Shown here one piece after another: positions 35,187 through 43,760 of a stretch of 64,000 bases of DNA. Under the pieces are notes generated by a model. That model was given only the letters and a program-made list of their open reading frames with translations. It was not told the origin of the DNA and made no database searches. Numbering within the stretch: position 1 is the stretch's first letter; every line of letters starts with the position of its first letter. A program made the position numbers and the translations under genes. Source of the DNA: Actinomycetales bacterium (GTDB taxonomy: Bacteria; Actinomycetota; Actinomycetes; S36-B12); NCBI GenBank assembly GCA_016125355.1, contig WGLX01000015.1, forward strand, positions 101,579 to 165,578, read 5' to 3'.

Positions 35187-36094
35187 GCATCCTGAGGCTG
35201 TCGCATGTCGAGGTCCGCGTACCCGATCTCGAGCTCGCCACCGCGTACTACACCGAGGTCGTCGGGATGTACGAGACCGCGCGCGAGCCCGATCGGGTCT
35301 ACCTGAAGTGCTGGGACGAGCAGCAGCACCATTCCCTCATCCTGACCTTCTCGCCCACCTACGGCTTGAACCACATGGGCTGGAAGGTCTCGGAGCGGGA
35401 TGACCTCGATCGCTATGCGAGCCGGCTGGCGGACGCCGGGGTCGAGGTGCACCGGTTCGGGCCGGGCGAGATCGGCCCCGGCCACGGGGAGGCCATCCGC
35501 TTCGCCATCCCGAGCGGGCACGTGATGGAGCTCGTCTACGGGATGGAGCAGGTCGGCAACCTGCTGCCCAAGGTCAACCCGCCGCCGAAGCCGCTCGGTC
35601 TCGTGGGCTTCGCTCCGCCCCGGCTCGACCACGTGTTCCTCACCTGCGAGGACGTCGGCGCGAACACCGCGTTCCTCATCGACCTCCTCGACTTCCACCT
35701 GACGGAGCAGGTCGTCGGCGACGACGGATTCCAGCTGGCGACGTGGCTGGAGCGGTCGCATCACAGCCACGACATCGCCCTCGTCACCGGGCAGGATCGC
35801 GGCCTGCACCACTTCGCCTGGTGGGTGGATGACTGGAATGCCATCCGCGATGCCGCCGACGTGCTCGCCTACCACGGCGTCCCCATCGAGACGAACCCCA
35901 CGCGCCATGGGGCCACCCGTGGCCAGTGCGTCTACTTCTTCGACCCGGCCGGCAACCGCAATGAGGCCTTCTCCGGGGGCTACTGGGTGGATCCGGACGA
36001 GCCCGCGGTCACCTGGACCGAGGCCGAGATGGGCCGGGCGATCTTCTACTACGACGGCGTCGTGAACCAGCGGTTCCTGACGGTGCACAGCTGA
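35183..36094 (+). CDS. Catechol 2,3-dioxygenase-like extradiol dioxygenase, copy 2
   Basis: 303-residue paralogue of the preceding enzyme with the same two-domain layout and iron-ligand motifs: His in RLDHVFL, HHFAWWVDDW, and Glu in NRNEAFSGG. The N-terminal domains are clearly related (LATAYYTEVVGMYETAREPDRVYLKCWDE against the first copy), but the central regions differ, so this is an old duplication. Presumably the pair widens the catechol range, or they form hetero-oligomers. Confidence 0.93.
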   Translation: MSILRLSHVEVRVPDLELATAYYTEVVGMYETAREPDRVYLKCWDEQQHHSLILTFSPTYGLNHMGWKVSERDDLDRYASRLADAGVEVHRFGPGEIGPGHGEAIRFAIPSGHVMELVYGMEQVGNLLPKVNPPPKPLGLVGFAPPRLDHVFLTCEDVGANTAFLIDLLDFHLTEQVVGDDGFQLATWLERSHHSHDIALVTGQDRGLHHFAWWVDDWNAIRDAADVLAYHGVPIETNPTRHGATRGQCVYFFDPAGNRNEAFSGGYWVDPDEPAVTWTEAEMGRAIFYYDGVVNQRFLTVHS

Positions 36095-36104
36095 GGGGCG
36101 GACA

Positions 36105-37229
36105 GTGACGGCATCGGACATCAAGGAGACCGGCCCGGCCTCGTTGCCGCGCACGGAGCGCAATGACGCGCCCGCGTACCTGCAGCGCTACCTCGCACGC
36201 GAGAACCGCGGCGGCAAACCGCATGAGGTGGAGGAGCGCGAGGGGGAGGGGCCGCTGTACCTGCGGCGCTTCCGCGACCGTCGCAGCGGCGCCAACCCGC
36301 TCGAGGCCCCCGTGCCCGAGTGGGAGGGTCAGGACCTCGGCGTCACCCAGGCCCGCGCGCGCATCACCAAGACCAAGGAGATCGTCCCCGAGTCGGCCGA
36401 GGCCGCCGGTCCCCGGACGGTCACGCAGGTCCACATCATCCGTCACGGTGAGACACAGGGGTACTCCACCGAGAGCGGGCTGACTCCTCTCGGGTCCTGG
36501 CAGGGGCATCGTCGTGGCTTCGACATCAGCAAGGGCATCCGGGAGGGCGAGCGTGTGCGGATCGTCTGCGCGGACACGAATCGGGCCCGCCAGACCGCCG
36601 AGCAGATCCGGAAGGGCCTGCTGGACGGACTGACGATGTGGGGTCGCACCGCGGAGATCTCCGAGGTCGACGGGATGGCGGAGTTCCGCAACTTCCAGGT
36701 CTGGACTCCCGAGGGCCTGCGCGACGTCACGCAGGCCTTCCGCCTGTACCAGAAGGAGATGGAGAAGTACGAGCGCGTCGCTCTCGGCGACCGCCCCCTC
36801 TGGCTGGTGGAGGTGGACCGCTTCTGGCGCACGCAGCAGGGCGGGGGAGACCCGATCACCTACTGGACGCAGATCCCGATGCTCTGCTTCGAGCCGCCGT
36901 CCGCGACGGTCCGGCGCTTCTGGGCCGGGATCCAGCGCGTCAAGGCGGAGACGCCCGGGGATCGCATCATCGTCGCCACCCACTCCGGGCCGATCCGCGT
37001 CTTCGCGATGGCCGCCCACGGGTATGACCCCGGCGAGCCCTACAACACGGAGGAGGTCATCGTGAAGCTCCTCGAGGGGGACAACGGGGCCTTCCTCGCC
37101 TACCGCAACCGGGTCTCCGAGGTGCAGGTGCCCCACCTGGAGGAGATGCCGGACTGGTGGGAGGGCCTCTCCGGCCGGGCCCTGCCGACCTCGCTTCGCA
37201 CCGATCTCGACGAAGGAGCTCGAGCGTGA
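36105..37229 (+). CDS. Histidine-phosphatase superfamily protein
   Basis: 374-residue phosphatase of the phosphoglycerate-mutase type. The active-site motif IIRHGETQGY has the nucleophilic H113; the second His is in IIVATHSGPIRV. The first 105 residues are a charged extension not found in simple family members. Placed between ring-cleavage dioxygenases and the phosphotransferase pair, I infer that it removes phosphate from a phosphorylated aromatic intermediate. Start is GTG 36105, 10 bases after the dioxygenase stop. Confidence 0.8.
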   Translation: MTASDIKETGPASLPRTERNDAPAYLQRYLARENRGGKPHEVEEREGEGPLYLRRFRDRRSGANPLEAPVPEWEGQDLGVTQARARITKTKEIVPESAEAAGPRTVTQVHIIRHGETQGYSTESGLTPLGSWQGHRRGFDISKGIREGERVRIVCADTNRARQTAEQIRKGLLDGLTMWGRTAEISEVDGMAEFRNFQVWTPEGLRDVTQAFRLYQKEMEKYERVALGDRPLWLVEVDRFWRTQQGGGDPITYWTQIPMLCFEPPSATVRRFWAGIQRVKAETPGDRIIVATHSGPIRVFAMAAHGYDPGEPYNTEEVIVKLLEGDNGAFLAYRNRVSEVQVPHLEEMPDWWEGLSGRALPTSLRTDLDEGARA

Positions 37230-38311
37230 ACATCGTCATGTGGTTCGAGAGCTACTGGGAGGGCATGAAGGCCGAGGTCGGCGGCAAGGCCGCGAGCCTC
37301 GGTGAGATGACGGGCGCCGGCCTGCCCGTGCCACCGGGGTTCGCCCTCACCACGGGCGCGTACCGCAAGTCGCGCGACGCGGCCGATCTCGACGCCACTC
37401 TCGCGCGCCTGCTGCACGGGCTCGACACCGACGACACCGCGATGGTGACCGATCGATGCGGTCGCATCCGGGCGCACATCGAGCAGATGCCGATGGACCC
37501 GGAGGTGGAGTCACGACTGCGGCATGCCTATCAGGAGCTGTGCCGTCGCTGCGATACGCCCGATGTCCCCGTCGCGGTCCGGTCGTCGGCGACGAGCGAG
37601 GACTCGCCGGACGCGTCCTTCGCAGGCGAGCACGACACCTACCTGTGGGTCCGCGGGGCGGATGCCGTCGTCGATGCCGTCCGCCGCTGCTGGGCGTCAC
37701 TCTTCACCGATCGCGCCACCTGCTACCGCGTGGAGATGGGCTACGACCACCGCACTGTCGAGATGAGCGTCGTCGTCCAGAAGATGGTCCGCCCCATCGC
37801 GGCCGGTGTGGCGTTCACCTTGAACCCGTCCGACGGCGACCGGTCCACCGTGGCCATCGACTCCGCCTGGGGCTTCGGGGAGGGCGTGGTCTCGGGCGAG
37901 GTCACCCCGGACAACTTCCTCGTCGACAAGGTCCTCTACGAGATCACCAAGCGGCGCGTCGCCACCAAGGAGGTCGAGTTCCGGCTGACCGACCACGACA
38001 CCGTCGAGAAGGTGGCCCTCGAGGGGGAGCGGGCGACCGCGCCCAGCCTCACGGACGCGCAGCTGAAGGCCGTGGCCCGGCTCGCGCGCACCGCCGAGCG
38101 GCACTACAGGTGCCCGCAGGACATCGAGTGGGCGGTGGACGCCGACCTGCCCGAGACGGAGAACATCGTGCTCCTGCAGTCACGTCCGGAGACGGTCTGG
38201 AGCAGGAAGGCGGCCGAGGCAGCAGCAGCTCGGGCGGCCACCGGCAACGTCGACCTCATGCAGAGCATCGTGTCGACTCTCATGAACCCGCTGCACAGCC
38301 GCAACAAGTAG
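37226..38311 (+). CDS. PEP-synthase N-terminal-like ATP-binding subunit (phenylphosphate synthase B-like)
   Basis: 361-residue protein matching only the ATP-grasp half of PEP synthase (PPDK_N). Family motifs are intact: EVGGKAASLGEM, PVAVRSSATSEDSPDASFAG, DSAWGFGEGVVSGEVTPDN and LLQSRPETVW. Length and split match the small subunit of phenylphosphate synthase (PpsB), which uses ATP to phosphorylate a histidine on the partner. The partner is encoded next. GTG 37226 overlaps the phosphatase stop (GTGA) and has GAAGGAG upstream. Confidence 0.85.
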   Translation: MNIVMWFESYWEGMKAEVGGKAASLGEMTGAGLPVPPGFALTTGAYRKSRDAADLDATLARLLHGLDTDDTAMVTDRCGRIRAHIEQMPMDPEVESRLRHAYQELCRRCDTPDVPVAVRSSATSEDSPDASFAGEHDTYLWVRGADAVVDAVRRCWASLFTDRATCYRVEMGYDHRTVEMSVVVQKMVRPIAAGVAFTLNPSDGDRSTVAIDSAWGFGEGVVSGEVTPDNFLVDKVLYEITKRRVATKEVEFRLTDHDTVEKVALEGERATAPSLTDAQLKAVARLARTAERHYRCPQDIEWAVDADLPETENIVLLQSRPETVWSRKAAEAAAARAATGNVDLMQSIVSTLMNPLHSRNK

Positions 38312-38356
38312 TCGATCATCCACCGCAGTCAGAGCAGTCAACCAGAGGGAGTTCGC

Positions 38357-40165
38357 ATGGCCGATCGGTTCCCCAGCCCCTTCGAGATCGAGACGCCCGA
38401 GGGCGCTGAAGGCTGGCAGGAGATGTACGTGTACTCGTCGCTCTTCAGTGAGGGGCGACGGGAGTTCGACGACAACACCTTCTGGTTCCAGGACGGGGTC
38501 CACTGGCCCAAGGTCCTGACGCCGTGGGACGCGACCTTCTTCGAGTTCGGCATCGCCTCGCTGTCGCAGTACAACACCCGTCACCTGCAGGTGCCGCCCG
38601 CGAACGGCATCGCCTTCCGGATCCTCAACGGCTACGGCTACCTGACCCCCATGCCTGCTGACCCGGCGACGATTGAGGAGCGGGTCGCCAACTTCCTGGA
38701 CCGCGCCGGCTTCTACTTCATGAACTGGAACGACCTGTACGACAAGTGGATGCTCAAGATGCGGGACCTCGTCGCGGAACTGGAGGCGGTCTCCTTCGAC
38801 CCCCTGCCCGACATCGAGGACGCCGACGAGGTCGTGAAGTCCGGGGCGGGCCTCGGCTCGGGCTACCGGATCCAGGAGAGCTACCGGAACCTGGTCAACC
38901 TGGGCCTGAAGCTGTGGAACTACCACTTCGAGTTCCTCAACCTCGGCTACGCCGCGTACCTCGACTTCTTCGGCTTCTGCAAGGAGGCGTGGCCGAACAT
39001 CCCGGACCTCGCGATCGCCAAGATGGTCGCGGGGGTCGAGGTCGACCTGTTCCGCCCGGACGAGGAGCTCAAGCGCCTCGCCCGGATGGCCGTCGAAACC
39101 GGCATCGCGGACGCCTTCTCGGCCGGTGACGTCGAGGCGACGTGCCAGGTGCTCAAGAGCTCGGACGCCGGTAACGCATGGATCTCGTCCTTCCAGGAGT
39201 CGGCGGAGCCGTGGTTCAACTTCTCCACGGGTTCGGGCTTCTACCACTCCGACAAGATCTGGATCGAGAACGTCGAGGTCCCCTTCGAGTTCATCGGCAA
39301 CTACATCGGGATGCTCCAGAAGGGCGAGGACCTTGCCCGGCCGATGGAGGCCATCCGCGCCGAGCGCGACCGGATCGTGAACGAGTACGCCGACCTGCTT
39401 CCGTCGGATGCCGACCGGGAGGCCTTCCAGGGCAAGCTCGGCCTGGCGCGCGTGGTCTTCCCGTACGTGGAGAACCACAACTTCTACGTCGAGCACTGGA
39501 GCCACTCGGTCATCTGGCGCAAGATGCGCCAGCTGGGGGAGCTGTTCGTGAAGGAGGGGTTCTTCACGGAGGCCAACGACATCTTCTACCTCAAGCGCAC
39601 CGAGGTCGAGGATGCGCTGTGGGACTACTACGTGTCGTGGGCAACGCCGGAGCAGGCTGCAGGCCCGGGCTACTGGCCGCCGATCGTGAAGCGGCGTCGC
39701 GAGATCTGCGCCGCGCTGTCGGCCTGGAAGCCGACGCCTGCACTCGGCGTGCCGCCGGAGGTCATCACCGAGCCGTTCACCGTGATGCTGTGGGGCATCA
39801 CGTCCGAGAGCACCAAGGCATGGCTCGGTGGCGGTGCCGGAGATGAGGGCCAGTTGAAGGGCATGGCGGCGTCTCCGGGCGTCGTCGAGGGCGTGGCCCG
39901 CGTGATCTTCAACCCGGACCAGATCAGCGAGGTCCAGGAGGGCGAGATCCTCGTCGCCCCGCTGACCGCACCCTCCTGGGCGCCGATCTTCGGCAAGATC
40001 CAGGCGACGGTCACCGACACGGGCGGCATGATGAGCCACGCGGCCATCGTGTGTCGCGAGTACGGACTGCCGGCCGTGACCGGCACCGGTTTCGCGACCG
40101 CCACCATCCAGACCGGCGACCGGATCCGCGTCGACGGCACCAACGGCGTCGTGACCAAGCTCTAG
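38357..40165 (+). CDS. PEP-utilising mobile-domain subunit (phenylphosphate synthase A-like)
   Basis: 602-residue protein with the phosphohistidine domain of PEP synthase at its C-terminus: TVTDTGGMMSHAAIVCREYG, with H561 the expected phospho-carrier. The N-terminal 450 residues are unlike PEP synthase itself but resemble PpsA of phenylphosphate synthase (GWQEMYVYSSLF, LVNLGLKLWNYHFEFLNLGYAAY). In that system the enzyme transfers phosphate to phenol. I infer that the pair phosphorylates a phenolic substrate in this aerobic pathway. A similar ATP-grasp/mobile-domain pair (CreHI) starts p-cresol catabolism in Corynebacterium. Confidence 0.82.
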   Translation: MADRFPSPFEIETPEGAEGWQEMYVYSSLFSEGRREFDDNTFWFQDGVHWPKVLTPWDATFFEFGIASLSQYNTRHLQVPPANGIAFRILNGYGYLTPMPADPATIEERVANFLDRAGFYFMNWNDLYDKWMLKMRDLVAELEAVSFDPLPDIEDADEVVKSGAGLGSGYRIQESYRNLVNLGLKLWNYHFEFLNLGYAAYLDFFGFCKEAWPNIPDLAIAKMVAGVEVDLFRPDEELKRLARMAVETGIADAFSAGDVEATCQVLKSSDAGNAWISSFQESAEPWFNFSTGSGFYHSDKIWIENVEVPFEFIGNYIGMLQKGEDLARPMEAIRAERDRIVNEYADLLPSDADREAFQGKLGLARVVFPYVENHNFYVEHWSHSVIWRKMRQLGELFVKEGFFTEANDIFYLKRTEVEDALWDYYVSWATPEQAAGPGYWPPIVKRRREICAALSAWKPTPALGVPPEVITEPFTVMLWGITSESTKAWLGGGAGDEGQLKGMAASPGVVEGVARVIFNPDQISEVQEGEILVAPLTAPSWAPIFGKIQATVTDTGGMMSHAAIVCREYGLPAVTGTGFATATIQTGDRIRVDGTNGVVTKL

Positions 40166-40210
40166 GAACGGAACTACCATGAACGACGAGGACCCCCGGA
40201 AGGACGCACC

Positions 40211-41470
40211 ATGCTGACGGTCGAGCAGAACGAGGAACTCACCCAGGTCGGGCCCGGAAAGCCCATGGGCGAGCTGCTGCGCCGGTACTGGTACCCCATC
40301 GCCTTCGAGCAGGACTTCGACGAGGTGCCCAGCAAGACCGTGCGGCTGCTCGGCGAGAACTGGACGCTGTTCAAGACCCCGAAGAGCGGTCGCTACGGCA
40401 TCGTCGCCGAGGCGTGCCCCCACCGCAGCGCCTCGCTCACCTACGGTGTCGTCCACGAGGACGGCATCCGCTGCGGCTACCACGGCTGGAAGTGGGACTT
40501 CGACGGCACCTGCGTGGAGCAGCCCGCCGAGGCCGACAACCAGAACTTCCGGGACCGCGTGAAGCAGAAGGCCGGCAAGGCCAAGACGATGGGCGGGATG
40601 GTCTGGGTCTACGTGGGCCCAGACCCCGCTCCCGAGCTGCCGCGGTTCGACGTCTTCGTCATGGACGGCATCAAGGACGTCGGCTACACCACTCTTCCGT
40701 GCAACTGGCTGCAGATCATGGAGAACTCGGTCGACCCGCACCACGTCGAGTGGCTGCACGGCTACTACTTCGAGTTCCTCGGTCAGATGCAGGGCTTCGA
40801 TGCTCCCAAGTCCTTCCAGAAGAAGCACCTGAAGACGGGCTTCGAGGAGATGGAGTGGGGCATCCTCAAGCGTCGAGTCCAAGAGGGCGGCACGGAGGAG
40901 AACGACGACTGGAAGATCGGTCACCCACTGGTCTTCCCCTTCTACATGCGCGTGGGCGGCGCCGGCATCGACCAGATGCAGATCCGGGTGCCCATCGATG
41001 ACACCACCACCTGGAAGCTCTTCTACTCCAACCACGCACCCGAGGGTGGGCAGTGGGAGCCCCAGGAGCGCCCCGTGGTCTACGAGTACCAGTGGCGCGA
41101 CGAGGAGGGCCGCTTCATCACCGACTACATCGAGGGCCAGGACATCATGGCGTGGGTGTCGCAGGGTCCGATCACCGATCGCACCCAGGAGCACCTCGGC
41201 CGGTCCGATGCCGGCGTCGCCATGCTGCGGAAGATGTTCAAGGAGAACATGAAGAAGGTGCAGGACGGCGAGGATCCGATCGGCACGATCCGCGAGCCGC
41301 ACGAGATCATCCCGCTGCCCTGCGAGCGCGACAAGTTCGGGGCGGAGCGCGAATTCGCGGAGGCCTTCATCACGATGGGGTCGATGCGCTACAGCCCCAA
41401 CAAGCAGGGTCTCCTGGACCTGCACGCCGATGCGTGGGCGCGTCGGGAAGGTGCGGCGGCGAACGCCTGA
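40211..41470 (+). CDS. Rieske non-haem iron ring oxygenase, large subunit
   Basis: 419-residue oxygenase. The Rieske cluster is CPHRSASLTYG (Cys-X-His) with CGYHGWKWD (Cys-X2-His); the mononuclear iron site is in ENSVDPHHVEWLH, the family Asp-X2-His-X4-His pattern. It most resembles the phthalate 4,5-dioxygenase/vanillate-demethylase type, which acts alone without a beta subunit; none is encoded here. The substrate may be a phosphorylated aromatic compound. Electrons probably come from the ferredoxin at 28460 and the reductase at 42395. Confidence 0.92.
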   Translation: MLTVEQNEELTQVGPGKPMGELLRRYWYPIAFEQDFDEVPSKTVRLLGENWTLFKTPKSGRYGIVAEACPHRSASLTYGVVHEDGIRCGYHGWKWDFDGTCVEQPAEADNQNFRDRVKQKAGKAKTMGGMVWVYVGPDPAPELPRFDVFVMDGIKDVGYTTLPCNWLQIMENSVDPHHVEWLHGYYFEFLGQMQGFDAPKSFQKKHLKTGFEEMEWGILKRRVQEGGTEENDDWKIGHPLVFPFYMRVGGAGIDQMQIRVPIDDTTTWKLFYSNHAPEGGQWEPQERPVVYEYQWRDEEGRFITDYIEGQDIMAWVSQGPITDRTQEHLGRSDAGVAMLRKMFKENMKKVQDGEDPIGTIREPHEIIPLPCERDKFGAEREFAEAFITMGSMRYSPNKQGLLDLHADAWARREGAAANA

Positions 41471-41472
41471 TC

Positions 41473-41724
41473 ATGATGCTGCCCCCTGATCCGCACCGGC
41501 TGCCTCCCCGCGAGGCCTGGTTCGCGCGAGACGCCGAACGCCACCTCCTCGACCGGCCGCGGTTCTGCCCGATGTGCGGCGAGGGTCTCGATGCGGATGG
41601 CGGCATCAGCACCGAGTACTGGGCCGCGGATGCGCGGTACTTCATGACCTGGTGCGGAGCATGCGGCTGGTTCGGCGAGGGCGTGCGCTTCGACATGGTC
41701 ACGATCACCGAGGTGGAGCACTAG
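41473..41724 (+). CDS. Small zinc-ribbon protein of unknown function
   Basis: 83-residue protein with a Cys-X2-Cys pair (FCPMCGEG) and a second pair (WCGACGWFG), likely one zinc site. It lies two bases after the oxygenase stop and three bases before the next start, so it is certainly in the operon. Tight placement after the oxygenase suggests an assembly or regulatory partner; I cannot assign a family. Start is ATG 41473 or ATG 41476. Confidence 0.75.
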   Translation: MMLPPDPHRLPPREAWFARDAERHLLDRPRFCPMCGEGLDADGGISTEYWAADARYFMTWCGACGWFGEGVRFDMVTITEVEH

Positions 41725-41727
41725 CGG

Positions 41728-42390
41728 ATGGTGGCAGCCCCCAAGACCGCCCTGATCTTCGACTTCGGCGGTCCGGTCCTCCTCACGCCCTTCGAGCTGC
41801 GGCATGTCGGCGAGCGCGACCTCGGCCTGCCGGCCGGCACCTTCGCGTGGACCGGTCCGTTCGCTCCCGAGCTCGATGCGGACTGGCAGGTCTTCCAGTC
41901 CGGGGGCATGAACGAGCGGGAGTACTGGGCCTATCGCGCCCGCGAGTTCGCCGACCTGACCGGCGAGGAACCGACGATGAAGGCGTTGTGCGGCCACCTC
42001 TACTCCGGCGCGGAGGAGGAGCTCGTGCGCCCTGGGGCGCTGGCCCTGCTGCGTGACGCGAAGGCTGCGGGGATCGCCGTGGGGGCGCTCACCAACGATC
42101 TGACCTCGTTCCACGATCAGGCCTGGCTCGACCGGATGAGCGTCCTGACCGAGTTCGACGTGCTGGTGGACGGGCGCACGGAAGGCGTCTACAAGCCCGA
42201 TCCGCGGATGTACGAGATCATCCTCGAGCGCATGGGCATCGAGGCCGAGGACGCCGTCTTCCTGGACGACCAGCCGGTCAACCTGGCCGGCGCGGACGTG
42301 GTGGGGCTCACACCTGTGCACCTGGACCCCGTTGACCCGGCGCCAGGGTTTAGGTTGTGTCGCGAACTGTTAGGACTTCCACAGGAGTAG
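41728..42390 (+). CDS. HAD-superfamily hydrolase
   Basis: 220-residue HAD protein. Motif I is LIFDFGGPVLLT; the usual second Asp is replaced by Gly (DxGG), as in dehalogenase- and epoxide-hydrolase-type members. Motif II is GALTND, the Lys is in EGVYKPDPRMYE, and motif III is VFLDDQPVNLAGA. It may be a second phosphatase for the phosphorylated pathway, or act on another small molecule. Confidence 0.8.
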   Translation: MVAAPKTALIFDFGGPVLLTPFELRHVGERDLGLPAGTFAWTGPFAPELDADWQVFQSGGMNEREYWAYRAREFADLTGEEPTMKALCGHLYSGAEEELVRPGALALLRDAKAAGIAVGALTNDLTSFHDQAWLDRMSVLTEFDVLVDGRTEGVYKPDPRMYEIILERMGIEAEDAVFLDDQPVNLAGADVVGLTPVHLDPVDPAPGFRLCRELLGLPQE

Positions 42391-42394
42391 CCAC

Positions 42395-43753
42395 ATGCGC
42401 GTCGCGGTCGTCGGTTCCGGTCCCTCAGGCGTCTACGCAGCCGACGCCCTCGTCTCCCAGGATGCGGTGCCGGTGGAGGTCGACATCATCGACCGCCTTC
42501 CGGTGCCGTTCGGCCTCGTGCGCTACGGCGTGGCACCCGATCACGTGAGCATCCGATCGGTCCGTGACACCCTCGATAAGGTCCTCGACAAGCCGGGCGT
42601 GCGCTTCCTCGGCAACGTGACGGTGGGCCAGCCCGAGGACGGCGGCGTCGTGTCCATGGCCGACCTGCACGCCTGCTACGACGCGGTCGTCCTGACCTAC
42701 GGGGCCTCGCGCGACCGTCGGCTGGGCATTCCCGGCGAGGACCTCGACGGCAGCGTCGCGGCAACCGACTTCGTGGCGTGGTACTGCGGGCACCCGGACG
42801 CGGACCGGGAGCTCTTCGAGCGCCTCGTCCCGACCGCCACCAGCGCCGTGGTTGTCGGCGTGGGCAACGTGGCGGTGGACGTGACCCGCGTCCTCGCCAA
42901 GACCGTCGGGGAGCTGGACCACACCGACATGCCGCAGCACGTCTTCGACACGCTCGCCCAGTCGCACATCACCGATGTGTACCTCCTCGGGCGTCGTGGT
43001 CCGGCCCAGGCAGCCTGGACCACCAAGGAGCTGAAGGAGCTCGGGGAGCTCCTGGACGCCGAGGTCATCGTGCGGCCCGAGGACGTCGTCCTCGACGAGG
43101 GCAGCGCGGAGGTGGCCGCGTCGGACCGGGCCGTCGGCCGCAATGTCGCCGTCGTGCAGGAGTGGGCCGAGCGGGAGCCGCAGGGCAAGCCGCGCCGCAT
43201 CCACGTGCGGTTCCTGTCGCGGCCCATCGAGATGCGCGGTGACGACCGCGTGCGGACCGTGGTCGTCGAGCGGACCCGCCTTACCTCGGACGGCAAGGCG
43301 GAGGGGACCGGCGAGACCGAGGAGATCGCGGCGGACCTTGTGGTGCGCTCCGTCGGCTACCGCGGCACGGCGCTGGACGGGGTGCCCTTCGACAGCGGGC
43401 GCAACGTGATCCCGCACACCGATGGCCGCGTGGAGCGGGACGGCGTGCAGGTTCCGGGGGAGTACGTGGCCGGCTGGATCAAGCGTGGACCCACGGGCAT
43501 CATCGGCACGAACAAGAAGGACGCCGTGCAGACCGTCACCTCGCTGCTTGCGGACGCGGAGGCGGGCCTGCTGCGAGCGCCGACGCAGCCGGGTGGGATC
43601 GACGCCTTGCTGGCGGAGCGCGGGGTGGCCGTCGTCAGCACGGCGGGGTGGCGGTCGATCAACGCCGCCGAGCAGGCCCTCGGCGCGACCCGGGGCCGGG
43701 ACCGCACGACGATCCACGATCGGGTGGCCCTCCTCGACGCCGCGAACGGCTAG
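42395..43753 (+). CDS. Ferredoxin-NADP reductase (FprA/adrenodoxin-reductase-like)
   Basis: 452-residue FAD enzyme of the adrenodoxin-reductase type. N-terminal FAD motif VAVVGSGPSGVYAADAL, then FGLVRYGVAPDH, NADP motif VVGVGNVAVDVTR, LLGRRGPAQAAWTTKEL, and the C-terminal AGWIKRGPTGIIGTNKKDA. It can pass electrons from NADPH to a ferredoxin, completing a three-part chain with the Rieske ferredoxin and the ring oxygenase. It is the last gene of the rightward operon. ATG 42395 is preceded by AGGAG. Confidence 0.93.
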   Translation: MRVAVVGSGPSGVYAADALVSQDAVPVEVDIIDRLPVPFGLVRYGVAPDHVSIRSVRDTLDKVLDKPGVRFLGNVTVGQPEDGGVVSMADLHACYDAVVLTYGASRDRRLGIPGEDLDGSVAATDFVAWYCGHPDADRELFERLVPTATSAVVVGVGNVAVDVTRVLAKTVGELDHTDMPQHVFDTLAQSHITDVYLLGRRGPAQAAWTTKELKELGELLDAEVIVRPEDVVLDEGSAEVAASDRAVGRNVAVVQEWAEREPQGKPRRIHVRFLSRPIEMRGDDRVRTVVVERTRLTSDGKAEGTGETEEIAADLVVRSVGYRGTALDGVPFDSGRNVIPHTDGRVERDGVQVPGEYVAGWIKRGPTGIIGTNKKDAVQTVTSLLADAEAGLLRAPTQPGGIDALLAERGVAVVSTAGWRSINAAEQALGATRGRDRTTIHDRVALLDAANG

Positions 43754-43760
43754 CCCCCCG

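Noticed and set aside
34278..36094. The two dioxygenases as one gene split by a frameshift.
   Set aside because: Each has both VOC domains and a full set of iron ligands; they are complete paralogues joined by an ATGA overlap.
37226..40165. The two PEP-synthase-like proteins as a broken PEP synthase.
   Set aside because: Both ends are intact, each has its own start and ribosome-binding site, and the large protein's first 450 residues are unlike PEP synthase; the split matches phenylphosphate synthase.
38180..41425. A 1081-codon minus-strand open frame opposite the PEP-domain protein and the Rieske oxygenase.
   Set aside because: It is complementary to two genes with clear motifs, and its composition is low-complexity Leu/Val/Arg/His.
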